Origin: DATHAP01 sp963762865
GTDB lineage: Bacteria > Actinomycetota > Actinomycetes > JACCUZ01
DNA length: 64,000 nucleotides
Direction of reading: 5' to 3'
Assembly: GCA_963762865.1 (NCBI GenBank)
Contig: CAVXNC010000001.1
Coordinates: 62,001-126,000, forward strand
The notes under the pieces were generated by a model, which worked only from the letters and a program-made list of their open reading frames with translations, made no database searches and had not been told where the DNA came from. Below are positions 42,199 through 50,065 of the stretch, piece after piece. Both the position numbers and the translations under genes were made by a program. Position 1 is the stretch's first letter, and each line of letters begins with the position of its first letter.

Positions 42199-42828
42199 TC
42201 AGGTGTTGAAGGTGTTCTGGGCCCGCTCGAGACCCTGGGTGACCAGCGCCTCGACGGCGTCGGCGGCCCGGTCGACCTCGTAGTCCAGCTCCTTGCGCTC
42301 CGCGCCGCTGAAGTCGCGCAGCACGAAGGTCGCCGGGTCCATCCGGCCTGGCGGGCGGCCGATGCCGATGCGCACCCGGTTGAACTCCCCGGACCCGAGC
42401 GAGCGGCGGATCGCCTTCAGCCCGTTGTGACCGTTGTCGCCGCCCCCGAGCTTGAGCCGCAGCCCGTTGAACGGCAGGTCCAGCTCGTCGTGGACGACGA
42501 CCATCCGGTCGAGGGGCACCTTGAAGAAGTCGAGGAGCGCCGAGACCGGGCCGCCGGAGTCGTTCATGTAGGACCGCGGCTTGGCGAGTACCACCCGCGA
42601 GCCGCCGAGGCGGCCCTCGACGATCTCGGCGCGCGTCTTGTGGGCCTTGAAGCGCCCCGACATGCGGCCGGCCAGCAGGTCGACGACCTGGAAGCCGACG
42701 TTGTGCCGGTTGCCGGCGTAGGCCGGGCCGGGGTTGCCGAGGCCGACGACCAGCCAGGCGCCGGTGTCGGAGGCGTCGTCCTGACCGCCCGCCGGCGCGC
42801 TGGCGCGCGACCGGCGGGGACGCAGCAG
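42199..42828 (-). CDS. pth: Peptidyl-tRNA hydrolase, probable CTG start
   Basis: Recycles peptidyl-tRNA released by stalled ribosomes. Motifs: VVGLGNPGP (Asn), NRHNVGF (catalytic His), YMNDSGGPV and VVHDELDLP (Asp). The conserved N-terminus lies upstream of the first ATG (42663), and between it and the rplY stop (42831) there is no in-frame ATG, GTG or TTG. CTG at 42828, 2 nt after that stop, would give about 209 aa with a 22-residue leader; another CTG is at 42825. Either a non-canonical start coupled to rplY or a hidden sequence error. Pairing with rplY is the usual actinobacterial order. Confidence 0.88.
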   Translation of the reverse strand: MLRPRRSRASAPAGGQDDASDTGAWLVVGLGNPGPAYAGNRHNVGFQVVDLLAGRMSGRFKAHKTRAEIVEGRLGGSRVVLAKPRSYMNDSGGPVSALLDFFKVPLDRMVVVHDELDLPFNGLRLKLGGGDNGHNGLKAIRRSLGSGEFNRVRIGIGRPPGRMDPATFVLRDFSGAERKELDYEVDRAADAVEALVTQGLERAQNTFNT

Positions 42829-42830
42829 GC

Positions 42831-43547
42831 TCAGCTGTCGGCCTTGTCGCCCTCGGCCGACGCGCCCTCGGCACCCTCGGCGGACTCGCCCTCGCCACCA
42901 GCGCCCTCGGCGGCAGCCTCGGCCTCGGCGGCCTGCTCCTCCTCGGTGGGCTCGTGGACGATGCCGACCTCGGCCTCGGCCTCGGCGAGCTCGGCCTCGA
43001 GCTGCTCGGCGGTCGGGGCGGCGGTCACGTTGATGACCAGCGCGTTCGGGTCGGTCACCAGGGTGACGCCGGACGGCAGCGAGACGTCCTTGGCGTGGAT
43101 CTGGTCACCGACGCCCAGGCCGTCGACCGAGACGTCGACGCCGGTCGGGATGTTGGTGGCCTCGGCCTCGACCGACAGGGTCGTGGTGTCGAGGTTGACC
43201 AGCGTCTCGGGAACGGCGTCACCGATGACGTGGATCGCGATCTCGACCGTGACCTTCTCACCGCGACGGACCACGACGAGGTCGACGTGCTCGAGGAAGC
43301 CCTTGATCGGGTCGCGCTGGACGTCCTTGGGGAGAGCGAGCTGGTCCTTGCCCTCGATGTCGAGGGTGAGCAGCACGTTGGCGGTCTTGAGGGCGAGCAT
43401 CAGCTCGTGGCCAGGCAGCGAGATGTGCCGCGGCTCCGTGCCGTGCCCGTAGAGGACGGCCGGGACCTTGTCGTCCCGGCGGATGCGGCGGGCGGCGCCC
43501 TTGCCGAACTCGGTGCGCGACTCGGCGACGATACGGACCTCGGACAC
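42831..43547 (-). CDS. rplY: 50S ribosomal protein L25/general stress protein Ctc
   Basis: 238-aa long form of L25. The N-terminal 5S-rRNA-binding domain (RTEFGKGAARRIRRDDKVPAVLYGHG) is followed by the TL5/CTC beta-barrel domain and an acidic, Ala/Glu/Gly-rich C-terminal tail of about 40 aa. GTG 43547 has GAGGAG upstream. The leader of about 150 nt contains two tandem palindromes; see the regulatory feature. Confidence 0.94.
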   Translation of the reverse strand: MSEVRIVAESRTEFGKGAARRIRRDDKVPAVLYGHGTEPRHISLPGHELMLALKTANVLLTLDIEGKDQLALPKDVQRDPIKGFLEHVDLVVVRRGEKVTVEIAIHVIGDAVPETLVNLDTTTLSVEAEATNIPTGVDVSVDGLGVGDQIHAKDVSLPSGVTLVTDPNALVINVTAAPTAEQLEAELAEAEAEVGIVHEPTEEEQAAEAEAAAEGAGGEGESAEGAEGASAEGDKADS

Positions 43548-43644
43548 GGCGACTGACTCCTCGGGACGGCTTCGGGTGCTGCGGTGGTCGGCGCACGGCG
43601 GGGCGGCTCGAGACCACCGCGTCGATCACGGAGGCCTGTGGCCA

Positions 43645-43712
43645 CTGTCAGGACAGGTTCCCTGTCGGGACAGCGGTCCGGGCTTCCCTCGCCGGGCAAC
43701 TGCGGCAGTCTA
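43645..43712 (-). promoter_or_regulatory. rplY promoter/leader with two tandem CTGTC-NN-GACAG palindromes
   Basis: Perfect 12-bp palindromes at 43645-43656 and 43662-43673, centres 17 bp apart, lie in the 274-bp gap (43548-43821) upstream of rplY. TAGACT (complement of 43707-43712) is a plausible -10, with a weak TTTGGG 19 bp further upstream. The palindromes would fall in the 5' leader. They could be operator half-sites or RNA hairpins. No other gene is seen in this gap. Confidence 0.5.
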
Positions 43713-43821
43713 GCCGCGCTCGCGGGCCGGGCCCAAACCGGTGGTACGTCCGGCTGCTGGGTCGCTCGTCACACCGTGTTCAGCAGCTGGTCGACCGGCC
43801 TTCCGGCGCCGGCGCCCTTGG

Positions 43822-44802
43822 TCAGCTGTGGCCGTCGAACAGGCTGGTGACCGAGCCGTCGTCGAACACCTCGCGGATGCCGCGGGCGATGAGCGGCGCG
43901 ATCGAGAGGACGGTCAGCTTGTCGAAGCGCTGCTCCTCGTTGATCGGCAGCGTGTCGGTGACGACGATCTCGCTGATCCGGGAGTTCTTCAGCCGGTCGA
44001 CGGCCGGGTCGGAGAGGACGGCGTGCGTCGCGGCCACGATCACGTCGGCGGCGCCGGCCTCGAAGAGCGCCTCGGCCGCCTTGGTGATCGTGCCGCCGGT
44101 GTCGATCATGTCGTCCTGCAGGATGCAGGTCTTGCCGGCGACCTCACCGACGACCCGGTTGGCCTTGGCCTCGTTCGGCACCAGCGGGTCGCGGGTCTTG
44201 TGGATGAACGCGATCGGCGCGCCGCCGAGGGTCTCCGACCAGCGCTCGGCGAGCCGCAGGCGTCCCGAGTCGGGGGAGACCACGGCGACGTTCTTGCGGT
44301 CGACCCGCCGGTTGACGTGCGACGCGAGCAGCGGCAGCGCGAAGAGGTGGTCGACCGGGCCGTCGAAGAAGCCCTGGATCTGCGCGGTGTGCAGGTCGAC
44401 CGCCATCAGCCGGTCGGCACCGGCCGCCTTGAAGAAGTCGGCCATCAGGCGCGCGCTGATCGGCTCGCGGCCACGATGCTTCTTGTCCTGCCGGGCGTAC
44501 CCGTAGAACGGGGTGACCACGGTGATGCGCTTCGCCGACGCGCGCTTGAGCGCGTCGGTCATGATGAACTGCTCCATCAGCCACTTGTTCAGCGGGAACG
44601 GGTGGCTCTGGATGACGAAGGCGTCGCAGCCGCGGACCGACTCCTTGTAGCGGACGAAGATCTCGCCGTTGGCGAAGTCGTAGGCAGTCGTCGGTGTCAG
44701 CTCGATGCCGAGCTCCTCCGCCACCGCCTCGGCGAGCTCGGGGTGAGCCCGGCCGGAGAAGAGCATCAGCTTCTTCTCCCCCGTGGTCTTGATGAAGCTC
44801 AT
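43822..44802 (-). CDS. prs: Ribose-phosphate diphosphokinase (PRPP synthetase)
   Basis: 326-aa enzyme making PRPP from ribose 5-phosphate and ATP for nucleotide, His and Trp synthesis. Motifs: FSGRAHPELAEAVAEELG, FANGEIFVRYKESVRG, the flexible loop YGYARQDKKHRGREPISA, and the PRPP-binding CILQDDMIDTGGTITKA. ATG 44802 overlaps the glmU stop (ATGA), the standard glmU-prs pairing. Confidence 0.96.
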   Translation of the reverse strand: MSFIKTTGEKKLMLFSGRAHPELAEAVAEELGIELTPTTAYDFANGEIFVRYKESVRGCDAFVIQSHPFPLNKWLMEQFIMTDALKRASAKRITVVTPFYGYARQDKKHRGREPISARLMADFFKAAGADRLMAVDLHTAQIQGFFDGPVDHLFALPLLASHVNRRVDRKNVAVVSPDSGRLRLAERWSETLGGAPIAFIHKTRDPLVPNEAKANRVVGEVAGKTCILQDDMIDTGGTITKAAEALFEAGAADVIVAATHAVLSDPAVDRLKNSRISEIVVTDTLPINEEQRFDKLTVLSIAPLIARGIREVFDDGSVTSLFDGHS

Positions 44803-46271
44803 GCGCCCGACCCCTTCTTGTCACCCGCGCGTGGATCCGCTGCCGCGGCCTCGGCAGCGGCCTGTGCCGCCTGAGCTGTGCGTGTGCCTGCCCGCCGGCG
44901 GGCAACCCAGCCCGCGACGTTGCGCTGCGTGCCCCGGGCGACCGCCAGCTCGCCCGGGCCGACCCGGTCGGTCACCGTGGAACCGGCCGCGACGTAGGAG
45001 CCGTCGGCGATCTCCAGGGGCGCGACGAGGACCGAGTCGCTGCCGACGAAGGAGTGCCGCCCGACCGTGGTGGCGCTCTTGGTGACCCCGTCGTAGTTGG
45101 CGAAGATCGTGCCGGCGCCGATGTTGGTGCCCTCGCCGATCGTCGCGTCCCCGACGTAGGACAGGTGCGGCACCTTGGCGTCGTCGCCGACGTCGGCCGC
45201 CTTCATCTCGACGAAGCCGCCCGCCTTGGCCCCGCGCCCCAGCCGGGTGCCCGGGCGCAGGTAGGTGTAGGGCCCGACGGTCGCGTCCGGTCCGACCACG
45301 GCGCCGTACGACGTCGTGTTGACGACCTCCGCGCCCGCACCCACCTGCGTGTCGACGAGCAGGCAGTTGGGTCCGACCTTGGCGCCGCCGGCGATGTGGG
45401 TGGTGCCGCGCAACAGGGTGTTGGGCTCGAGGACCGCGTCGGGCTCGACCGTGACGTCGGCATCGACCCAGGTGGTCGCGGGGTCGACGACGGCGACACC
45501 GGCGCGCATCAGCCGCTCCACCGTGCGGCGGTTCAGCTCGCGATGCAGGGCAGCCAGCTGCACCCGGTCGTTGGCGCCCTCGACGGCCCAGGTGTCGGCA
45601 ACGGGGAGGGCACCGACGCGACGGCTGTCGGCGACCGCGTGCGCCACCACGTCGGTGAGGTAGAGCTCACCCTGCGCGTTGTCGGTGTCGAGCCGGGCGA
45701 GGCAGGCGCGCAGTGTCTCTGCGCCGAACGCGTAGACGCCGGAGTTGACCTCGCGGACCGCGGCCTGCTCCTCGGTGGCGTCCTTCTGCTCGACAACGGC
45801 GACGACCGCGGCGTCGTCGCCGCGCAGGACGCGGCCGTAGCCGGACGGGTCGTCGAGGTACGCCGTGAGGATGGTGACGTCGTTGCCCTGGACTTCGTGG
45901 GCGTCGAGCAGCCCCTGCAGCACGTCGGCGGTCAGCAGCGGTACGTCGCCATACGTGACCACGACGGTGCCGTCGAGGGGCGGGAGCGCCGCGAGCGCGA
46001 CCTGGGTCGCGTGGCCCGTGCCGAGCTGGTCCTCCTGGACGACGGCGGCGGCCTTCGGGGCGACCTCGGCCAGGTGAGCCATGACCTCTTCGCGTCCGTG
46101 GCCGACCACGACGACCAGGTGGTCGGGGTCGAGGGCTCCGGCAGCGGCGACCGCGTGGTGGACCAGGGTCCGCCCGCCAACGGCGTGGAGCACCTTCGGG
46201 ATCGACGACTTCATCCGCGTGCCCTCACCGGCGGCGAGGACGACCACGGCGGCCGGTCGGTCGGGGCTCAC
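44799..46271 (-). CDS. glmU: Bifunctional UDP-GlcNAc pyrophosphorylase/GlcN-1-P acetyltransferase
   Basis: 490-aa enzyme giving UDP-GlcNAc for peptidoglycan. The N-terminal uridyltransferase has VVVLAAGEGTRMKSSIPKVLH; the C-terminal left-handed beta-helix shows hexapeptide repeats from about residue 255 (GAKVGPNCLLVD, IGEGTNIGAGTIFANYDG). The C-terminal tail after 455 is Ala/Arg-rich, as in mycobacterial GlmU. GTG 46271 start. tRNA-Gln lies 99 bp upstream on the same strand. Confidence 0.96.
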   Translation of the reverse strand: MSPDRPAAVVVLAAGEGTRMKSSIPKVLHAVGGRTLVHHAVAAAGALDPDHLVVVVGHGREEVMAHLAEVAPKAAAVVQEDQLGTGHATQVALAALPPLDGTVVVTYGDVPLLTADVLQGLLDAHEVQGNDVTILTAYLDDPSGYGRVLRGDDAAVVAVVEQKDATEEQAAVREVNSGVYAFGAETLRACLARLDTDNAQGELYLTDVVAHAVADSRRVGALPVADTWAVEGANDRVQLAALHRELNRRTVERLMRAGVAVVDPATTWVDADVTVEPDAVLEPNTLLRGTTHIAGGAKVGPNCLLVDTQVGAGAEVVNTTSYGAVVGPDATVGPYTYLRPGTRLGRGAKAGGFVEMKAADVGDDAKVPHLSYVGDATIGEGTNIGAGTIFANYDGVTKSATTVGRHSFVGSDSVLVAPLEIADGSYVAAGSTVTDRVGPGELAVARGTQRNVAGWVARRRAGTRTAQAAQAAAEAAAADPRAGDKKGSGA

Positions 46272-46369
46272 GCGCGGAGCGCTCCTCGGCGAGGCGGCGG
46301 ACGGGACGTCTTGCGGTCCGAGGATACCCGCCGTTCAGGACCCGGATCCCCAGGCGTCGAACCCACAAG

Positions 46370-46441
46370 CTCCCGGGAGAGGACTCGAACCCCTATCTGA
46401 CTGGACCAAAACCAGCTGTGTTGCCGTTACACCACCCGGGA
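46370..46441 (-). tRNA. tRNA-Gln (UUG)
   Basis: Minus-strand cloverleaf: acceptor TCCCGGG/CCCGGGA, anticodon stem GCTGG/CCAGT with loop TTTTGGT giving anticodon UUG (codon CAA), T loop TTCGAGT, discriminator G, no encoded CCA. Confidence 0.92.
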
Positions 46442-46591
46442 CGGATCGCTCAGGCTAGACGGTACGGATCTGCGGGTCGGGTGCGTGCCTTCCGGATCCG
46501 TTGCAGTTCACGGTGTTCCTGACCGGACGACGACACGTCGATCCGGAAGGGACGCACCGCCCGCCCCGGCCGGCGCGACGGTTCGACCGGT

Positions 46592-46603
46592 TACGGGTCC
46601 GTA
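46592..46603. promoter_or_regulatory. Palindrome in the desaturase-tetR promoter region
   Basis: TACGG-GT-CCGTA, a perfect 12-bp inverted repeat, flanked by two GGTTAC copies (46589-46594 and 46604-46609). It overlaps a possible -10 TAGGTT (46602-46607) about 45 bp before the desaturase ATG, a likely operator for the TetR protein encoded downstream. The rest of the 208-bp gap after tRNA-Gln shows nothing else. Confidence 0.5.
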
Positions 46604-46649
46604 GGTTACCTTCGCGTAGGTACGAGGAACCGAGCCGGAAGGCCGCCGA

Positions 46650-47594
46650 ATGACCGCACCCGTGACCGACCGACCCACCCCCGACCTGCCCGCGGGCACG
46701 CTCGGCGGCGAGCGCAAGGGGCTGCTCGAGCAGGTGGCGCTGATCGCCTTCGTCGCCGTGCCGTTCGTGGCGATCCTGCTGGCGCTCCCGGTCGCCTGGG
46801 GCGGCTGGCTCGGCTGGTCGGACGTGGTGCTGTCCTTCGTCTTCTACGCCGTCGCGGGCCACGGCATCACGGTCGGCTTCCACCGCTACCTGACCCACGG
46901 GTCGTTCAAGGCCAAGCGGCCGCTGCGGGTCGGTCTCGCCGTCGCGGGCAGCCTGGCCATCGAGGGGCCGGCGATCCGGTGGGTCGCCGACCACCGCAAG
47001 CACCACAAGTTCTCCGACAAGGAGGGCGACCCGCACTCGCCGTGGCGCTACGGCGAGACGGTGCCCGCGCTGGTCAAGGGCCTCTGGTACGCCCACATGG
47101 GCTGGCTCTTCGACGTCGAGCAGACCCCTGCCCGGCAGTACGCCCCCGACCTGCTGGCCGACAAGGACATCGTCAAGGTCAGCCGGGCCTTCCCCGCCCT
47201 CGCACTCGCCTCGCTCGCTCTCCCGCCCGTGCTCGGCGGCCTGATGACCTGGTCCTGGCACGGTGCCCTGACCGCGTTCTTCTGGGCGAGCCTGGTCCGC
47301 GTCGGCCTGCTGCACCACGTCACCTGGTCGATCAACTCGATCTGCCACGCCATGGGCGAGCGACCGTTCGAGAGCCGCGACCGCGCAGGCAACGTCTGGT
47401 GGCTGGCCGTGCTGTCCATGGGCGAGTCGTGGCACAACCTGCACCACGCCGACCCGACGTGCGCGCGCACCGGCGTGCTGCGTGGCCAGGTCGACTCCGG
47501 CGCCCGGGTCATCCAGCTCTTCGAGGCGTGCGGCTGGGCGTACGACGTCCGGTGGCCCAAGCAGGAGCGACTCGACGCCCGACGGGCCGCCTGA
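46650..47594 (+). CDS. Membrane acyl-CoA (delta-9 type) fatty acid desaturase
   Basis: 314-aa integral membrane diiron desaturase. Three His boxes: HRYLTH (about 77), HRKHH (about 114) and HNLHH (about 254); four transmembrane helices. It introduces a cis double bond into acyl-CoA and needs an electron donor not encoded here. GGAAGG precedes ATG 46650. Its TGA overlaps the tetR ATG by one base, so the regulator is co-expressed and probably autoregulates the pair. Confidence 0.92.
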   Translation: MTAPVTDRPTPDLPAGTLGGERKGLLEQVALIAFVAVPFVAILLALPVAWGGWLGWSDVVLSFVFYAVAGHGITVGFHRYLTHGSFKAKRPLRVGLAVAGSLAIEGPAIRWVADHRKHHKFSDKEGDPHSPWRYGETVPALVKGLWYAHMGWLFDVEQTPARQYAPDLLADKDIVKVSRAFPALALASLALPPVLGGLMTWSWHGALTAFFWASLVRVGLLHHVTWSINSICHAMGERPFESRDRAGNVWWLAVLSMGESWHNLHHADPTCARTGVLRGQVDSGARVIQLFEACGWAYDVRWPKQERLDARRAA

Positions 47595-48277
47595 TGGCGA
47601 CGACGGGGGACGCTCGCGGCACCCTGCCCGAGCAGGGCAAGCCGCGCCGCGACGGCCGGGCCGTCCGGATGACCGGCAAGGAGCGGCGCGAGCAGCTGCT
47701 CGACATCGGCCGCTCGCTCTTCGCCCAGAAGGGCTTCGACGCCACGTCCGTCGAGGAGATCGCGCAGAAGGCCGGCGTCTCCAAGCCGGTCGTCTACGAG
47801 CACTTCGGCGGCAAGGAGGGCCTCTACGCAGTCGTGGTCGACCGCGAGATGCGTGCCCTGCTCGACTCGATCACCGGTGCCCTCACCAGCCAGGGCCACC
47901 CGCGCGAGCTGCTCGAGCACGCGGCCTTCGCGCTCCTCGACTACGTCGAGTCGTCGACCGACGGCTTCCGGATCCTGGTGCGCGACTCGCCGGTGGCCCA
48001 GTCGACCGGCACCTTCGCCTCGCTGATCAGCGACGCCGCGACCCAGGTCGAGCACATCATGGTCAGCCAGTTCAAGATGCGCGGCTTCGAGCCGAAGTTC
48101 GCCCCGATGTACGCCCAGATGCTGGTCGGCATGGTCGCCCTCACCGGGCAGTGGTGGCTCGATGCCCGCAACCCCAAGAAGGCCGACGTGGCAGCGCACC
48201 TGGTCAACCTCGCGTGGAACGGGCTCTCCGGCCTCGAGGCGAAGCCGGAGCTGCGGGACACCTCCGAGGGCCGCTAG
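47594..48277 (+). CDS. TetR-family transcriptional regulator
   Basis: 227-aa regulator. The helix-turn-helix is at residues about 45-75 (FDATSVEEIAQKAGVSKPVVYEHFGGKEGLY), and the ligand domain contains VRDSPVAQSTGTFASLIS. ATG 47594 sits in TGATG with the desaturase stop. Probably senses acyl-CoA and represses the desaturase promoter; a TetR gene in the equivalent chromosomal position (near glmU and mfd) is known in M. tuberculosis. Its stop shares CTAG with the convergent VOC gene. Confidence 0.9.
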   Translation: MATTGDARGTLPEQGKPRRDGRAVRMTGKERREQLLDIGRSLFAQKGFDATSVEEIAQKAGVSKPVVYEHFGGKEGLYAVVVDREMRALLDSITGALTSQGHPRELLEHAAFALLDYVESSTDGFRILVRDSPVAQSTGTFASLISDAATQVEHIMVSQFKMRGFEPKFAPMYAQMLVGMVALTGQWWLDARNPKKADVAAHLVNLAWNGLSGLEAKPELRDTSEGR

Positions 48278-48657
48278 CGGGTCGGCGGCCCGGCGACCGG
48301 CTCGAGCAGCTCGACCCGGTTGCCGACGGGGTCGGTGACGTAGCACCGGCGGTAGCCCGGGAAGTCGCCGTCCCACTCCACCGCGATCCCGCCTGCGGCG
48401 AGCCGGGCCACCAGTCCGTCGAGGTCATCGACGAGGAGCCCCGGGTGCGCCTTGCGCGCCGGACGGAAGTCCTCCTCGACCCCCAGGTGGATCTCGACGC
48501 CGGCCGACCGGAACCACACCCCGCCGCGGGCGGCGAGGACCGGCGGCTTGGCCACCTCGGGGACGCCCAGCAGGTCGTCGTAGAACGCGCGGAGCACGTC
48601 CTCCGACCCGCCCGGCGCCGCGAGCTGCACGTGGTGCAACCCGGTCACCGGGCTCAC
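48274..48657 (-). CDS. VOC (glyoxalase/dioxygenase fold) protein
   Basis: 127-aa single vicinal-oxygen-chelate module pair. GLHHVQLAAPGG and LRAFYDDLLGVPE at the N-terminus; the metal-ligand-type Glu in VEIHLGVEE and the C-terminal VTDPVGNRVELLEP. Enzyme class open (glyoxalase, resistance protein or dioxygenase-like). GTG 48657 overlaps the methyltransferase stop (GTGA). Confidence 0.85.
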   Translation of the reverse strand: MSPVTGLHHVQLAAPGGSEDVLRAFYDDLLGVPEVAKPPVLAARGGVWFRSAGVEIHLGVEEDFRPARKAHPGLLVDDLDGLVARLAAGGIAVEWDGDFPGYRRCYVTDPVGNRVELLEPVAGPPTR

Positions 48658-49433
48658 GGCTCGCCCCGACGGGCCACGGCGAAGATCCGGCGGTACGGGA
48701 GCACGGTGCCCCACGGACGCTCCGGGTAGGCGGGCGCGACCAGGGCGCGGTACTCGGCCACGAAGTCGGCGCGCTCCGCGTCGTCCAGCGCACCGAGCAC
48801 CGGCCGGAGCCCGGTGCCGCTGATCCAGCGAACAACTGCGTCCGGACCCTTCAGCACCTGCAGGTAGGTCGTCTCCCACACGTCGGCCGTGCAGCCGAGG
48901 CCGACCAGGGTCTCCAGGTAGACCGCCGGGTCCTCCGACGACGGCTGCTCGATCTCGAGGCCGGCCAGCCGTTCACGCCAGCACGGCGCGGCGCGCAGCT
49001 CGGCGATCGCGGTGTGGCTGCGCTCCCCGAAGTTGCCGGGCACCTGGAAGGCGAGCCAGCCACCCGGTCGCACCGCCGACACGAGCCGCTCCAGCAGGTC
49101 CAGGTGACCCGGCACCCACTGCAGGGTGGCGTTGCTCAGCAGCACGTCGACCGGCTCCTCCGGGGACCAGTCACGCAGGTCCCCGACCCGGAAGCGCAGC
49201 CGGTCGGTCTCTCCGTCGGAGGTCGCCCGCTCGACCATCTCCGGCGAGGAGTCGATGCCCTCGACCGCCGCATCGGGCCAGCGGCGGGACAGCAGCCGGG
49301 TCAGGTTGCCCGGCCCGCAGCCCAGGTCGACCACCCGGCGCGGCGCCTCGGCCGGGACCCTGGCCACCAGGTCGACGAACGCCCGACCGCGCTCGTCGCC
49401 GAACTGCAGGTACTCACCCGGGTCCCAGTGCAT
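48654..49433 (-). CDS. Trans-aconitate 2-methyltransferase-like SAM methyltransferase
   Basis: 259-aa class I methyltransferase. MHWDPGEYLQFGDERGRAF is the typical Tam start, the SAM loop VVDLGCGPGNLTRLL is near 35, LLSNATLQWVPGH near 103, and FQVPGNF near 135. Tam methylates trans-aconitate, which inhibits aconitase. ATG 49433 chosen from family alignment; the frame extends upstream to 49760 antisense through marR without signals. Divergent from marR, whose operators lie in between. Confidence 0.87.
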   Translation of the reverse strand: MHWDPGEYLQFGDERGRAFVDLVARVPAEAPRRVVDLGCGPGNLTRLLSRRWPDAAVEGIDSSPEMVERATSDGETDRLRFRVGDLRDWSPEEPVDVLLSNATLQWVPGHLDLLERLVSAVRPGGWLAFQVPGNFGERSHTAIAELRAAPCWRERLAGLEIEQPSSEDPAVYLETLVGLGCTADVWETTYLQVLKGPDAVVRWISGTGLRPVLGALDDAERADFVAEYRALVAPAYPERPWGTVLPYRRIFAVARRGEP

Positions 49434-49463
49434 GCCGCTCACCTCGTCGATCCCGCGCCGATG

Positions 49464-49509
49464 TCTTGATGTCGAGATATCTTGGCGACGTACAATCTTG
49501 ATGTCAAGA
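49464..49509. promoter_or_regulatory. Two MarR-type operators between the methyltransferase gene and marR
   Basis: TCTTGA-TG-TCGAGA (49464-49477, one mismatch) and the perfect palindrome TCTTGA-TG-TCAAGA (49496-49509), centres 32 bp apart, about three helical turns. They lie in the 130-bp divergent region and match the TTGA-type inverted repeats bound by many MarR proteins. Confidence 0.65.
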
Positions 49510-49563
49510 ATCTTTGCATGGATACTCGACGCATCCCGTGAGCTGACGCGAGGAGGTCGGGGC

Positions 49564-50052
49564 GTGCAGGACGAGGTGGACCGGCTGGTCGCCGCGTGGG
49601 CCCGCGAGCGCCCGGACCTCGACGTGCGGCCGCTCGAGGTCCTCAGCCGGGTGACACGGCTCGCGCGGCACCTCGACCGCGCGCGGCGCACCGCCTTCGC
49701 CGCGCACGGGCTGGAGACCTGGGAGTTCGACGTGCTGGCCGCGTTGCGCCGCGAGGGCAAGCCCTACGTGCTCTCCCCCGGCCAGCTGATCAGCCAGACG
49801 ATGGTCACGAGCGGCACGATGACCAACCGCATCGACCGCCTCGAGCACGCCGGCCTCGTCCAGCGCCTGCCGGACCCGCAGGACCGCAGGGGCGTGCACG
49901 TGCGGCTGACCCCGCGCGGCAAGGGCCGCGTCGACGCCGCGCTCGCCGACCTCCTGGAGCGCGAGCGCGATCTGCTCCAGGCCCTCGGCAAGGCCGACCG
50001 GGAGACCCTGTCCACCCTGCTTCGCCGCCTCGTCGTGCCGTTCGAGGAGTAG
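49564..50052 (+). CDS. MarR-family transcriptional regulator
   Basis: 162-aa winged-helix regulator. Dimerisation helix at the N-terminus (VDRLVAAWAREROD-like, residues 5-20), recognition region MVTSGTMTNRIDRLEHAGLV near 85-104, and the wing DPQDRRGVHVRLTPRG. GTG 49564 follows GAGGAGGT. Likely represses itself and the divergent SAM methyltransferase/VOC unit through the two operators at 49464-49509. Convergent with the ComB-like gene. Confidence 0.92.
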   Translation: MQDEVDRLVAAWARERPDLDVRPLEVLSRVTRLARHLDRARRTAFAAHGLETWEFDVLAALRREGKPYVLSPGQLISQTMVTSGTMTNRIDRLEHAGLVQRLPDPQDRRGVHVRLTPRGKGRVDAALADLLERERDLLQALGKADRETLSTLLRRLVVPFEE

Positions 50053-50065
50053 GCCCGGCCGTGGC

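Noticed and set aside
42182..42898. Alternative 238-aa frame over pth and the end of rplY
   Set aside because: Arg-rich shadow without a ribosome site; pth motifs are in the other frame.
48274..48277. Shared CTAG stop of tetR and the VOC gene
   Set aside because: Convergent 4-bp overlap made possible by the palindromic stop CTAG; a curiosity seen often in compact genomes.
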